This document shows positions 50,255 to 60,715 of a stretch of DNA of 64,000 bases, one piece after another; position 1 is the first letter of the stretch; the number at the start of each line of letters is the position of its first letter. Under the pieces are notes generated by a model that was not told where the DNA came from, ran no database searches, and saw only the letters and a list, made by a program, of their open reading frames with translations. Position numbers and translations under genes: made by a program. Origin of the DNA: Caulochytrium protostelioides (taxonomy: Eukaryota > Chytridiomycota > Caulochytriomycetes > Caulochytriales > Caulochytriaceae); contig ML014111.1 in NCBI GenBank assembly GCA_003615045.1, positions 1 to 64,000 on the forward strand, given 5' to 3'.

Positions 50255-50697
50255 CCTGCGGCGCTCGTGCACGGGCAAGACGGCGGCGTGAGAGGAGGCG
50301 CTTCCCGAGGCACCGACGGGGTTAGAACGCGACGCGGACGACGTCGTCGGGGGTCTTCCAGATGCAACTCAGTATGAAACCCTAGACCTCGCGGGCGTCT
50401 CTGCGTACTGAAGGATGGAGTAGGTTCGGCGAGCGACAATGAATGCCGGTGACGAGTGCGTAATAAGTGTCAGGGGGTGGCGATGCGGATCAGCCGAGGA
50501 GCGCACACCCTGGCGCGGCTTCAAGGTGCGGGCGCGCGCGCGACGGCATCGTGGCTTTGCTATCGCCGTGCACCCATCGGACCAGTGGCTTGGCCCATTT
50601 ATCATTGCGTTTCCCCGAGCGGATGCCGATGGCTTGTTGAACGAAAAAGGATATATTGAAACGGAGAGCACAATTCGTGATCATTCGTGAATGACGA
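50255..50697. other. Intergenic region, promoter of the 49607 gene and 3' end of the lipase gene
   Basis: 443 bp, AT-richer near the lipase stop. No coding potential recognised. Confidence 0.5.
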
Positions 50698-53600
50698 CTA
50701 GCCCTTGGATGCCTCGGGGCTGCGGCGGCTCATTCGCTCGATCCACTCATACGCTTTGCGCATCCCGTTGTCATACTTGTCGGGGAAGTGGTGGTGGCAA
50801 GCGTTGGCGCGCACCGCGAAATCGCTAAAGTGCCGTGCGTCGCTCTCCTCGATCAGGTAGTGCGGCTCCGGGTCAGAGATGAACGGGTCCGGATGCGGCG
50901 TCGACCGCATCTGGGCCGTGTACGGGCTGCTGGCCACGTGCTGGATGTGCTTGTCCCGCGCCGCGCGGTGGCACGGCGGGTAGTCCGGCCGATAAGCTGT
51001 CTCGATGCGGGACGTCTTGTAGATGTAGAACACCCGGCCCGGAATCATGCCTTTCGCGTTCTCGTTGGTCGCCGTCAGCTCGTAGTGGAAGTTCGCCAGC
51101 TGCTGCATCTTCTCGCCGCGCGGAATCGCGGTGTCGCGCTCCAACTCGACGGCCTTGTGCAGCAGTTCGCGGAAGTCCTGGATCGAGCCGTACGACAGCC
51201 GGGAGACGATATCGTTCTCGTTGACGTATGTTGTCATGAGCGAGCGCCACTGCGGATCGGTCGCGACGGCCTCGTCGGCAACGCCCGGCGTCGCGACGTT
51301 GTAGCAGTGGAAATCAAGCGAGGCGGGGTTGCCGTCGGGCGACAGCTGTGCGAGACGGGAGCTCCACAGCATGGTCAGGACCGCACCGGTCCCGGCGCCG
51401 AGCGAGTGGCCCACGAGGTAGAGGGCCTTGACGCCGCGCTCACGGATCCATCGGCAGACGTTGTCGAAGCAATGCTCGTCGAGCCACTCGGCGCAGCGCA
51501 GCATGCCGCGGTGGATACTGCCGTTCTTAAATGGCTCGTACTCGGAGCACAGGTCTACGATGATGTCCTGCACCGTGAAGGAGCCGCGGATGGCCACCAC
51601 AATCGCGTTCACGTGGCGATCGTGCACGACAAAGTAGTTCGGCTTGAAGATGTGCGTGCCTGTATACCCCCAGTCCAGCATGTCCTCCTTCTTGATGCCC
51701 AGGTACTCGCGCGTCGTCTTGGCGTCGGCTTTGTGGCGCAGCATATCCCGCAGAAAGCCGCGGCCGTACCCGCAGTAGTTGATCAGCAGCGTCGGGTACG
51801 CGGCAATCGCGTACCGCAAAAAGTAGTTGTGAATCTTGATGGGCCGCGCGTCACGGACCACGCGGTCCGTCAGCGGCGTCCGGCGATAACGCCCGTAGTA
51901 GCGCACGAGCACCCAGAACCCGCGGGCAAACTCGACCGTGCTGACGCGCCAGCTCTGCCGCAGAAAAACGCTGGCCAGATCGACGAGCTCGCGCAAGCCG
52001 GTGGCCGTGAGCGGGTTGAGGTTGATGCCGAGGAGACTGGCGCCGCTGGCGGAACGCGGCGTGCCCATGCTCTCGTTTTCCAGCCCCGACGGGTTGCAGT
52101 ACTCCGCAAGCAACGCACGCCACGTGGCGGCGTCCTGTGCTGCGTCCGCGTCCGCGTCGCCATCCCCCCCGTGACGGATGTCAGCTTCGGCCGTTTCGAC
52201 GAGCGCACGCGCGACGTCCTCGCCCCACTGCGGCGGCAGCTCCGTGGGCGGCGAGCAGAGGTCGTCATCGACCCCGGTGAGCGGCGATTCGGCGGTCGGG
52301 CTCTGCATGCACCGCGCGTCGGAGACCGGGTGGCCGAGCGCCGAGGCCGAGGCCGAGGCCGAGGCCGTGACTTCGCCCAGGTCACGGCAGAACCGCTGCA
52401 CTTGGGACTGCAACTGAGAGGGCAAGGGGGACGGCCGGGCCGCGGCGGATCCTTTCTCCGCGGCGCCGGCCAGGCCCGGCAGGGGCTCCGACTGCGCCCG
52501 GACGGGCATCTCCGGCGCCGACCCCTCCTGCGCATAGCACTGCCGCAAGCTAAAGTAGGGCCGCTGGGTATCCCGGATAAACGTGAGCTGGACGCGGACG
52601 TCGCCGAGGTGAAGGCCGCGCTGGCACTGGTACCGCAGCACGGGGATGCAGAGCTCGGTCTGGATGATGGACGCGTGGGGCTGCCGCACGCTGCCGCTCT
52701 GGCTGCTGGACAGGCTGCTGCTGCGGCCGCTCGCGCCGTCGCCGCTGGCGCTCTGGCCGCCGACCGAGGCGGGGCGAGCGTTCTGCGCCTGAAGGGCGAC
52801 GAGGGCATCGCGCAGCGCCGTGCGGAGCCGCAAGCGCGCGCGGCCGACCGGCGTCCCGCGCTTCTTGGGGCACAGATCGATCTTGATGACGTCGAAGATG
52901 AGCGCGTGGTAGGTCATCAGCCACGTCCAGGGCGTCTGGCGGTGCGCGGCCATCGGCGCGACGTCGGTCACGATCCGCTGCGTCCGGAAGCTCACGCGGA
53001 AGCCCATTTGGGAGGCCGGTGCGACGCCGGGCGGGGTCCCCGTGCCGCCCGACGCGTGGCGCCGGAAGTCGAGCAGCCGCAGGGACACCACGTTGGGGCA
53101 CATGGCGCCGGCTAAGCTGATGGCGCAGCGAGCCGCCTCGGGAGCCGACCGCGCGACTGGCCGATGGACGCCTGGCGCGGGGGGCCGCGCGCCCGCGAGA
53201 TGGGGGAGGGGCGCCGAGGCCGTGGACATCGCCTTCATGAGCGGCGCGGGCGGCGGCGGCGGCCAGCACCGGAGATCGTCGCCGGGCGTTGAGGGCGTTG
53301 AGGGCGTCGGGAGGCGGTCGGGCCCGTGACAAGCGGAGGCCTGGCGGCTTTCGCGGCCGGACGGCATGGCTGCGGCGGGCGCTGCCGCCGCCGGAGCCGC
53401 GCCGTCCGCGGGCGAGGCCGGCGTCCGTGGCGGGGTCGGCACGCCGTGAGGCGACGCCTCGGCCGCAGGAAGGGCGGGCGGCCCGAGAAAGGAGGCGGCG
53501 TCGACGTCGTAGCTCCGACTTGTTTCGCGGAGGATGTCGGCGAGCCGCGTCTTGGCGTCGACTTCATACGAGAGACTCCCGTTAACACGGAGCATTCGTT

Positions 53601-54171
53601 GCTTGAGGTACAGCGCGCGGTGGGCCGCCGGATCGTCGCCGTCGTTCCCGGTGCCGCGAGGCCACGAGGGCGAGAGGAACGCTTCGGACCCGGGCGGGGA
53701 GAGACTCATGGGGCCCGAGCTCGAAGGAGACGGATTGGCCGACGGCGAGCTGCAGGCCGATGCGGATGCCGCCGCTGGCTCTGGTTTGGCCTCCGGCTGG
53801 GCTTCCGGCTGGGCTTCTGGCGGGGCCGCTGGCTGGGCCGCTGCCAGCGAACAGCCCATCGAGTGCGACCGCAGCGGGATCATCTCTGACGGCAACCGGG
53901 GATGCGACGGGCGCGATCGCGATCGTCGCGCGGGTGCCGTCGTCGCGGACCGTTGGCTCGCGGCGGGCGACTCCGACGCGGCCTCGGCGGCGGGCGCCAC
54001 GCACGCCGCCGCCAAGGCACTCAGCTGGCTCAGCTGGCGCTCAAAGGGATGTGGCCGCGGATGCGGAGGCGGTGTCGGCTTCATCGAGGGCGGCCGGCCA
54101 TCGGTGGTCGCGAGGGGTGATCCCGTCATGGACCGGGCTGCCGGAGGCGTGGACCCTGCCGAGGAGGGCAT
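50698..54171 (-). CDS. Diacylglycerol lipase-like class 3 lipase with N-terminal C2-like region
   Basis: 1157 residues from the ATG at 54171. The C-terminal 450 residues form a lipase class 3 domain: WGYTGTHIFKPNYFVVHDRH, VVAIRGSFTVQDIIVDLCSE, and the nucleophile elbow LYLVGHSLGAGTGAVL with Ser near residue 923. The presumed catalytic Asp is in YVNENDIVSRLSYGS and the His in ANACHHHFPDKYDNGMRKAY near the end. This spacing and the sequence around the elbow resemble sn-1-specific diacylglycerol lipases, which release 2-acylglycerols from membrane diacylglycerol. Upstream, segments such as VVSLRLLDFRRH, LIFDVIKIDLCPKKRGTPVG and LHLGDVRVQLTFI look like C2-type strands, and the first 330 residues are disordered. 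Unlike animal DAGLs I see no N-terminal four-helix membrane bundle, so membrane contact would depend on the C2-like part. Substrate is inferred from family resemblance. Confidence 0.85.
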   Translation of the reverse strand: MPSSAGSTPPAARSMTGSPLATTDGRPPSMKPTPPPHPRPHPFERQLSQLSALAAACVAPAAEAASESPAASQRSATTAPARRSRSRPSHPRLPSEMIPLRSHSMGCSLAAAQPAAPPEAQPEAQPEAKPEPAAASASACSSPSANPSPSSSGPMSLSPPGSEAFLSPSWPRGTGNDGDDPAAHRALYLKQRMLRVNGSLSYEVDAKTRLADILRETSRSYDVDAASFLGPPALPAAEASPHGVPTPPRTPASPADGAAPAAAAPAAAMPSGRESRQASACHGPDRLPTPSTPSTPGDDLRCWPPPPPAPLMKAMSTASAPLPHLAGARPPAPGVHRPVARSAPEAARCAISLAGAMCPNVVSLRLLDFRRHASGGTGTPPGVAPASQMGFRVSFRTQRIVTDVAPMAAHRQTPWTWLMTYHALIFDVIKIDLCPKKRGTPVGRARLRLRTALRDALVALQAQNARPASVGGQSASGDGASGRSSSLSSSQSGSVRQPHASIIQTELCIPVLRYQCQRGLHLGDVRVQLTFIRDTQRPYFSLRQCYAQEGSAPEMPVRAQSEPLPGLAGAAEKGSAAARPSPLPSQLQSQVQRFCRDLGEVTASASASASALGHPVSDARCMQSPTAESPLTGVDDDLCSPPTELPPQWGEDVARALVETAEADIRHGGDGDADADAAQDAATWRALLAEYCNPSGLENESMGTPRSASGASLLGINLNPLTATGLRELVDLASVFLRQSWRVSTVEFARGFWVLVRYYGRYRRTPLTDRVVRDARPIKIHNYFLRYAIAAYPTLLINYCGYGRGFLRDMLRHKADAKTTREYLGIKKEDMLDWGYTGTHIFKPNYFVVHDRHVNAIVVAIRGSFTVQDIIVDLCSEYEPFKNGSIHRGMLRCAEWLDEHCFDNVCRWIRERGVKALYLVGHSLGAGTGAVLTMLWSSRLAQLSPDGNPASLDFHCYNVATPGVADEAVATDPQWRSLMTTYVNENDIVSRLSYGSIQDFRELLHKAVELERDTAIPRGEKMQQLANFHYELTATNENAKGMIPGRVFYIYKTSRIETAYRPDYPPCHRAARDKHIQHVASSPYTAQMRSTPHPDPFISDPEPHYLIEESDARHFSDFAVRANACHHHFPDKYDNGMRKAYEWIERMSRRSPEASKG

Positions 54172-56288
54172 AGCGCCGCGGCGCGTGGTTGGGGGGATCG
54201 GATGCGATTGCGGCACCGCTCGGAGGCGTCAATCGCCACGTGGGGGGTGGGCGCGGCAGGACCGGCCGCCGATCGCGGGATGGCGGGGCGCCTGCAATCG
54301 ATAAGCCACCGAGCGGGGTTTGACGAGCGAGGGAGGCATGGCCCTGGGCCGGGTATCGCGCCGCCTATCGGACGGCGAGCCGACACACGGGTCTCACGGC
54401 ATGAAGTGGCCAGGACGCGGTGACGACGGAGCGGAGGGCAGCGCTGGTGGTGGATTGCTGGCGTCGCGCAGGATGCTGGCGTTGGTATGCCCGTCGCTGG
54501 GAGAGGTCCACCTGAAGCGGGCGGCCGATGTGGATTCCACGACGGGACGGCGTCGAGATGCGGGGGAGGCCATCGCTTTCGCCGGCCTCGCGCCATCCTC
54601 GCCTGCATCGCATGCCATGCCTGGATCGTCACGGACGGCCGTCGTATCGCCGAGCCGCACGTCGTCGTCGCGGCGGCTCGCCGCTCGGGACCGGCGGGCG
54701 CCGATGGTGGCGAGGATGGCAAGGCTGGCGAGGATCCCCCGCGCACGCCACGGTGCTCACCGGCGCACGCCGCGGCCCGCCGCCGTGTCGCGCCCTCCGG
54801 CGGCGGGGCTCCCGGGGTGCCCTCCGCAGCCGCCGCGGCCGCCCGACCGCCGGCGACGGGCGCTCACGCACGACCGTCGCGCCTTCGACCGCGCCTTCAC
54901 GATAGGCTGCCGCGGCGCGGGTCCGGTGGAGCGCGGCGCGGCGGTGGACGGGCCGGCCGGCCGGCCGGGCGAAGTCCGCGGCGCAACGGGACTGGTGTCC
55001 AGGGCGCGCGTGGGTCGACGGGGGCCGGCGGCGGCGTGGGCGTGCCCACCACGCTCGGCGGGGGCCCCGGGGCGGCATCGTCGTTGCTGCCGGCATCGTC
55101 GTCGCCGTCGCCGTCGCCGTCGATGGCGCCGTCGATGGCGCCGTCTACGGCGCCATCGGGACGCTCGCAGGCCATCTTTTCAGCCGCGCGAGGCTGGCCA
55201 TGGCGGCTGCCCGCGACCGCGGCGGCGCCCGGGCCGCCCGGCGGCATCCACGGCACCGGAAACCGCGCACCCGCCCACGAGGAAAGGGGCCACGCGCCGT
55301 TCGAGCGGCAGGACCGCCCCCGAGCGCCGAGCGGCATCCTCGGAGGCCTCCCAGCCGTTCGTCCCCGTGACGTGTCGTCGCCTTCGCTGGGGGTCGTCGT
55401 GCCAGCCCAACCGAAGGCCCCGCGTCGTCGCCATCGCCCTCACCGACCCGGATGTCCAGCTCGGATTTCGGAGACCCCGTGTCGCCCGAGTCGTCTGTTT
55501 CCTCCGCCACCGCGGGTGGACCGGCCTCCGGACCGGTCACGAGGGCCCACCACTTCCTGGCCGGTTCGCCGTCTCCTGCGGAGTTGAAAGCTACAGCGGC
55601 GGTCGCGCTTCAAGCGCCACTGCGCAACCGCGGACGAGCCCTGGGCCCGACGGCCGTGCGTGAACCCCGACCCTCTTCGGGCTTCAAGGCGACGAAGCCA
55701 AAGACGACGACGGGAACGGAGAAGGCTTCGAAGGCCCGCCCGGATCGGGTGACGGCGGTCGTTGATGGCGGCGACATGTGGCACGGGCCGATTGAGGGGC
55801 CCAGGTCCGACGGTCGCGGCCTGGGCGTTCCCTTTCAGGGGCAGGCTTCCCATGTCCCGAACGCCGTCGCCCCTGCGGCAGACGGGTGCGTGGCGATTCC
55901 GCACGATCCCCGCGAGCGGGCGGGCAGAGTCGCGCGCAGGGTGACACCGAGCGCGGCAGGCATGCGTGACATGGGCATCGCCGGCCATGGGCGTGACACT
56001 CGATGTCGTTGGCCGATGCTTTCCACGGAAACCGATCGACATTAGAACTTCCCAACGACCACGACTGTCCCTACCCCCCGTGGACGCTCCGAGCGCCTTC
56101 CTTCTGCTCTCGACCGATAGCAATGGAATGGAACTGGGAACAAGCAAGTGAATCATAAAACGCGAGAGAAAACGATGAGGCAAACAGGGAGTCGAGAAGG
56201 TCGAAGCGCGTAAGAGGTAACAAAGAAAAGAAGCAACGAAGGAAAAAAAAAAAGGGAACAAAGGAAGAAGGACGCCCGCCCACTGCGT
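54172..56288. other. Intergenic region, about 2.1 kb, competing open frames
   Basis: Very GC-rich. Plus-strand frames at 54320-55663, 54487-55587 and 55452-56045 and minus-strand frames at 54897-55337 and 55440-56261 overlap. None carries a domain. The plus-strand frame from 55452 (MSSSDFGDPVSPESSVSS) and the minus-strand Asp-rich run (DGAVDGAIDGDGDGDDD) are the most protein-like, but I cannot choose. A GCCGTCGCCGTC/GATGGCGCC short repeat lies at 55099-55155. Confidence 0.4.
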
Positions 56289-59200
56289 CTAGGTCTTGGC
56301 CGTGCCCCCCTGCGCCGCGGGCGCATGTGATGGCGTCGCCGGTGCCGCGGATGCCGCGGCCGCGGCCTGGGCCGGGGTCAGGCTTGCAAAGGGGCGCAGG
56401 AGCCCCGCCATGCCATAGAGGCCGTTGACATCGAGGACGCCCGCCAGGGCCGCCGTCGCGGCCGCCGCCGCGGCGGCAGAGGCCGAGGCGGCGGTCACCG
56501 GGGTCGAGGGGTTCAACGCTGCGAGGGAGGCCGGCGGCATGAAGCTGAGCGCACCCGGCGGCGTCGCGGCGGTCGGCGGCAGCGTGGCGCCGCTGGCCAG
56601 ACTGTTCGCCATCAAGGCGGCCAGCAGGGCCGGGTCGACCCCGGCAAAGGGATTGCCCGGCACCGCTCCCGCGGCGCTCACAGAAGCCACGTGGGCCGTC
56701 ATGGACGCCGGCGGGACCGCCGACAGCAAGGACGCCAAGTCGGGGGCCGACACGCCGATTTGCTTGAACGCCGCGGCGGCCGCAGCGGCGGCGGCGGTGT
56801 TCGGCAGCAATGCGGCGGGCTCCGTCAAGGGCAAGGACACGATGGGCGACACCGACGACGACGCCGACGACGCCGAGGCCGGGGCCGGCGTCGCCGGGGA
56901 CATCGCGGCGACGGCAGCCGGAAGCGCGGCGGCGGCCGAGACGGCCATGCCCGTCGAGACGGTAGGCATGGGGCTAAAGGCGTTCTGCGGGATGGCCGGA
57001 TGCGGCAGCCGGAGGGGCACCTGGACTTCGCGCTTCGCGTTGCCGGCATCGACCATCGCTTGGGCCATGGCCTGCGTCGCGACGGCCTGCTCACCCATCA
57101 GCCGCATCTCGGCCTCGGTCGGCGGCTGCAACGTCGGGTGCGTCTTGTAGATATGCTGCATCAGCCCGTTCAGGTTGCGGTAGTGTTTGTGGCAAGCAGC
57201 GACGGGACAGGCATACGGACGGTAGGTCAACTCGTCGGGCGTCAGCATCATCACTGGCTGGTTGGCGGCGGCTTCCGCCGCGGCTTCCGCGCCCCCAGAC
57301 ATGGTGGTTGCTTCACCCGCCCGAGGGATCATGGCCAGGTTGTACACGCTACCACGGAGGTGATAGCTGAGCGGCGTATCGGCCGAGTGGAAGGCCGTCA
57401 TGAACGCCGAGTGCGCCGCTTGACTCTTCGCGGCATACGTCGAGGTCACAGTCGCCGAGGTAGGCGCCACCGCGGGCGGCAGCGCAGCGGTCGTCGCCGT
57501 CAGGGTCGAAGCCGTAGTCATGGTCGTCGTCATCGCCGTGGCCGTCGCCGTCGCCGAAGTCGTCGTCTTGGGTGCAGGCGGGGGCATACCCGTCGCTGTT
57601 TTGGCCGCCGCCTTAGAGGGGGCTGGACGATCCTTGCGCGCACGCGCCTTCGTTGCTGCTGGCATCGTCGTCATCGTCGTGGCGGCCGGCGACGACGCGG
57701 CCAGCGCGGCCGATGCCGCCATCAGGGTGGACGGGTGGACGGGGGGCAGACTGGCCGCCATGTCGTCCTCGTCATTCATAATGTCGATATCGCCGTCTTC
57801 GTCGACCGGCAGGATGGCAGCGACTGAGGACAGACCGTGCGGGTGGACCGAGCGCGACGACGCACTGGGCGACGGATGCGGCGTGGGCAGCATCCCGTCG
57901 TTCGGGAAATGGCTGAGGCCGAGCGGCTTACTCGTCGCCGAAAGACGGCGACGGCCAGGCGACGGCGCGGGCGTCGACAGCGACAGCTCCCCCAGGCGCA
58001 GCGCATTGGCGGTCGCCGCAGGCGTCGTAGCGCGCGACGGCAGGTCGTGCTCGCTGATGACACCACTACTGTCGGCGCCGCTGGCCGGTACGACCGTGGA
58101 CAGCGATACCACCGACGAGGCATGGCTCTCCGTGGGTGACCCGGGCACGGAGGGCGGGTAGGCAAAAGTGAACGGCATGCCCGGAAGCACCGGCTCGTTT
58201 TCGTTGACGGGCGTCGGGCACTCGGGAATCGGCGAGCGATAATTGTGTCCCTCGCCCAGCATCCCGGCCGAGGTATTGTTGAGCTGGATGTGCTGCATGC
58301 TGAGATGCGTCGCATCCTGCGCCGCGCGGGCGAGCACCATGGGGTCCATCGTATGGAACCCGGGCAGGCCACCAAGCGGCGGCGCCGAGTCCGGGCGCAG
58401 CAGCTGCCGGCCTGTCGACTGCGGCGACGTGGGTACGGTCTGTGGCGTCGGCGGTAGCTCCGGACGCAGACCGTTGACCGAGCCGTGCCGCCGGCGCGCA
58501 ATGCGCTGGCTCTTGGTGACGACACGCGTCAGCAACGAGTAGGATCGGCGCGACTTGGCCTTCATACTCGGCGGCGGCTGCGTGCCCGGCACGAGACCCG
58601 TCCCTGCGCTCGGCGACGTGGGCAAGGCGGTCGGGCTCGTGACCGCGGCCGCAGCAGAGGCTGTGCCGGCGGAGGGCGCGCTAGTGGTCGGCGTCGTCCC
58701 CGCGGCCTCTAACGTGGCGCGGCGACGCAGCATCCGCCGCTCAGCGCGGGAGATCCGGCGACGCAGGAGCTCGCTGTTGGGTCCAGCATGCGGCGCGTGA
58801 GCGCTGCCGTGAGCCGAGGCGCCGAAGCCGGGAGGGCCGTAAGCGCTGTGGAGGGCCAAATCTTCGCCGTCCGTGCTATCAAAGTCGGTCGTCGAGTAGT
58901 CGGTGCCGCTCTCGCTGAGAATCTCGCTCATCGGCAGCACGATCGCATGCTGGTTGTTCATCGCCGTCGCGTCGCAGAGACCAAACGCGTTACCGGGACG
59001 ACCCGCATGGGCGGCCGCCACGGTCGCTTGGGCGACATTAGCGGCGGCCTGCTGAGCCGTCGCGGCGCCGCCGAGGAAGGGTTGCGGGTCGCGCAGCATA
59101 AGGGGCAGCACATTGGCGCCCATGTGCGCGTAGCTCGGGTACATCTCGTACTCATACGCCGGTGAAGTCATGCCGGGAAGACACGAGGCGGCGGCTGCCG

Positions 59201-60581
59201 CCGCCGCGGCTGCCGCCGCAACCGCAGCAGGCCCCATATCCCCGAGGGGTAGATTCCAGGCAGCTAAGGGGTCGTGGACGGCCGATTCGTCGAGACCTGG
59301 CGTGGAGGGCGCTGTCAACAAGTCCGGGTGGCCCGCCGACCCGGCGGCAGCCGGCCAGTAAGGTGGCGCGCCGGCGAGGGCCGCCGCGTCGAGGCCGACG
59401 CCGCCCGCCTTCGGCTCGTTGGCGGCCGGATGCTTTTCTTCGTAGTGACGCAGCAGCTCGTGCATATCTCGTAAGGACTCATTGCAGCAGACAAAGTTCT
59501 TGCAGTAGGACGACTCGACATCGTGCCGTGACGCCGTGGGCAAGACCGCGTCAGCCTGGATCGGGGTGGTATTCAGCAACGCGGGCGAGGATGAGCCGTT
59601 CAACACATCGTCCGACTGAACCGGATGCAAGATCGGCCTCAACGTCGGGCCGTAGGAAGAAGACGTCGTGGTCGGCACCGAGGTCGCTGGCTGCGTTGCC
59701 GACATTGACGCGGGCGTCGTTGTGGATGACGGCTGCGATGATGCTGTCGCATTTGTCGTGGTATCATTCATTTCCATGCTGGCACGCCGCTGCAGCAAGG
59801 GCACGGGGTTGCCATGCGCCAGGATCGAGACCGAAGGCGACGGCGAGGGCATGCTGAGTTCCATGTCGCGCAGGCTGTTGCCCGATGGACCATAGCTGCC
59901 CAGCAGCATGCTCATACTGCTGCTCTTGTGGCTGCCGTGGTGGTCCAGCGGCGCGGGGCTGAGCAGCTGATCAGCTGCGTGGCGGTGCGACGGCGGTGAG
60001 GACCGCGGGTGGTTCAAAAAGAGGCTGTTGGCATGATGTACCACGGCAATCGGATTGGATCCGCTGCTGCTGGCGCCGCTGCCACCGGGCAAGCGGCCCT
60101 GTGAGCGGCTGGTCCAGCTGGAGGGGTTGGTGCTCGAGCCGATTGGCATGGCCACATCGTCCTCGTCCGAGTCCATATTCGATTCGAACGGCGAGGCGCC
60201 AGCGCCTAGCGAAGCGGGGTCGCCACCGCGACCCGCCGATGGGGTCGGGTGGGGATGGCGGTGGCCGGCATAGACATCGTCCTCCTCGTCGTCTTCATCG
60301 TCGTACTCGTCGTCGTGCTCATCATCGTGCTGGTAGCCGTCGAGCGCGCCCGGATTCCGGTCGCGCTGGGCGCTGCGGCCGCGGTAGTACGAAGAACCGG
60401 CGCCTGCCGCCGAGATCATCATCTCCGCGGTCGCGGCCGACGGCAGTGCCACGGGTTGAGCATGACGATGTGGTGTCGCGGCGGGGGTAGGGACGGTTGC
60501 AGCGGAGGTTTTCGGCGATGACGGCGTACTGTGCTTTCGCGTCGAGGATGTGGCGCGCCGTGCCGCCATCGGCGTAGCCAT
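56289..60581 (-). CDS. SFP1/JAZF1-type zinc-finger transcription factor
   Basis: 1430 residues from the ATG at 60581. Sfp1 couples nutrient and TOR signals to ribosome-biogenesis gene transcription in yeast, and JAZF1 is the animal relative. The family signature is two widely separated C2H2-type fingers. The first, about residues 355-385, is SYCKNFVCCNESLRDMHELL followed by RHYEEKH, the characteristic C-x4-CC form. The second, about 1118-1145, is YRPYACPVAACHKHYRNLNG followed by LMQHIYKTH. Between and around them are long disordered stretches rich in Ser, Thr, Pro and Ala, an acidic run near residue 95 (YQHDDEHDDEYDDEDDEEDD), a basic RRRISRAERRMLRRRATLE (about 600-620), and a C-terminal poly-Ala region. 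Yeast Sfp1 is 683 residues, so this is twice the size. Three CACGTG boxes lie 90-135 bp upstream. Function in growth control is by family analogy. Confidence 0.83.
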   Translation of the reverse strand: MATPMAARRATSSTRKHSTPSSPKTSAATVPTPAATPHRHAQPVALPSAATAEMMISAAGAGSSYYRGRSAQRDRNPGALDGYQHDDEHDDEYDDEDDEEDDVYAGHRHPHPTPSAGRGGDPASLGAGASPFESNMDSDEDDVAMPIGSSTNPSSWTSRSQGRLPGGSGASSSGSNPIAVVHHANSLFLNHPRSSPPSHRHAADQLLSPAPLDHHGSHKSSSMSMLLGSYGPSGNSLRDMELSMPSPSPSVSILAHGNPVPLLQRRASMEMNDTTTNATASSQPSSTTTPASMSATQPATSVPTTTSSSYGPTLRPILHPVQSDDVLNGSSSPALLNTTPIQADAVLPTASRHDVESSYCKNFVCCNESLRDMHELLRHYEEKHPAANEPKAGGVGLDAAALAGAPPYWPAAAGSAGHPDLLTAPSTPGLDESAVHDPLAAWNLPLGDMGPAAVAAAAAAAAAAASCLPGMTSPAYEYEMYPSYAHMGANVLPLMLRDPQPFLGGAATAQQAAANVAQATVAAAHAGRPGNAFGLCDATAMNNQHAIVLPMSEILSESGTDYSTTDFDSTDGEDLALHSAYGPPGFGASAHGSAHAPHAGPNSELLRRRISRAERRMLRRRATLEAAGTTPTTSAPSAGTASAAAAVTSPTALPTSPSAGTGLVPGTQPPPSMKAKSRRSYSLLTRVVTKSQRIARRRHGSVNGLRPELPPTPQTVPTSPQSTGRQLLRPDSAPPLGGLPGFHTMDPMVLARAAQDATHLSMQHIQLNNTSAGMLGEGHNYRSPIPECPTPVNENEPVLPGMPFTFAYPPSVPGSPTESHASSVVSLSTVVPASGADSSGVISEHDLPSRATTPAATANALRLGELSLSTPAPSPGRRRLSATSKPLGLSHFPNDGMLPTPHPSPSASSRSVHPHGLSSVAAILPVDEDGDIDIMNDEDDMAASLPPVHPSTLMAASAALAASSPAATTMTTMPAATKARARKDRPAPSKAAAKTATGMPPPAPKTTTSATATATAMTTTMTTASTLTATTAALPPAVAPTSATVTSTYAAKSQAAHSAFMTAFHSADTPLSYHLRGSVYNLAMIPRAGEATTMSGGAEAAAEAAANQPVMMLTPDELTYRPYACPVAACHKHYRNLNGLMQHIYKTHPTLQPPTEAEMRLMGEQAVATQAMAQAMVDAGNAKREVQVPLRLPHPAIPQNAFSPMPTVSTGMAVSAAAALPAAVAAMSPATPAPASASSASSSVSPIVSLPLTEPAALLPNTAAAAAAAAAFKQIGVSAPDLASLLSAVPPASMTAHVASVSAAGAVPGNPFAGVDPALLAALMANSLASGATLPPTAATPPGALSFMPPASLAALNPSTPVTAASASAAAAAAATAALAGVLDVNGLYGMAGLLRPFASLTPAQAAAAASAAPATPSHAPAAQGGTAKT

Positions 60582-60670
60582 TGGAAAAGGACGGTCCACG
60601 CGTCAACAAAAAAAACGGGGTCTGACCTCTCGCTCGCAGGAGGTCTGGTGCACAGCAAAATGGTATCGCG

Positions 60671-60715
60671 CACGTGTTATCAGGCACGTGGTATCGCGCA
60701 GGACACCCACACGTG
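60671..60715. promoter_or_regulatory. Three CACGTG E-boxes in the promoter of the SFP1-like gene
   Basis: CACGTG at 60671, 60685 and 60710, i.e. 90 to 135 bp upstream of the ATG on the minus strand, the first two in near-identical CACGTG(G/T)TAT contexts. A further copy is at 61528. Close spacing near the start is typical of functional sites. Confidence 0.55.

Noticed and set aside
50788-53115. Plus-strand open frame of 775 codons opposite the lipase gene
   Set aside because: Antisense shadow; the minus strand contains the GHSLG elbow and the full lipase class 3 pattern.
54320-55663. Plus-strand open frame of 447 codons
   Set aside because: It contains a run of Arg from a GTC-type simple repeat, lacks any domain, and two other plus-strand and two minus-strand frames compete with it. 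No frame could be preferred.
59600-59635. TCCGACTGAACCGGATGC resembling the first block of the dispersed repeat
   Set aside because: It lies inside the SFP1-like coding sequence and the rest of the repeat is absent; chance match.
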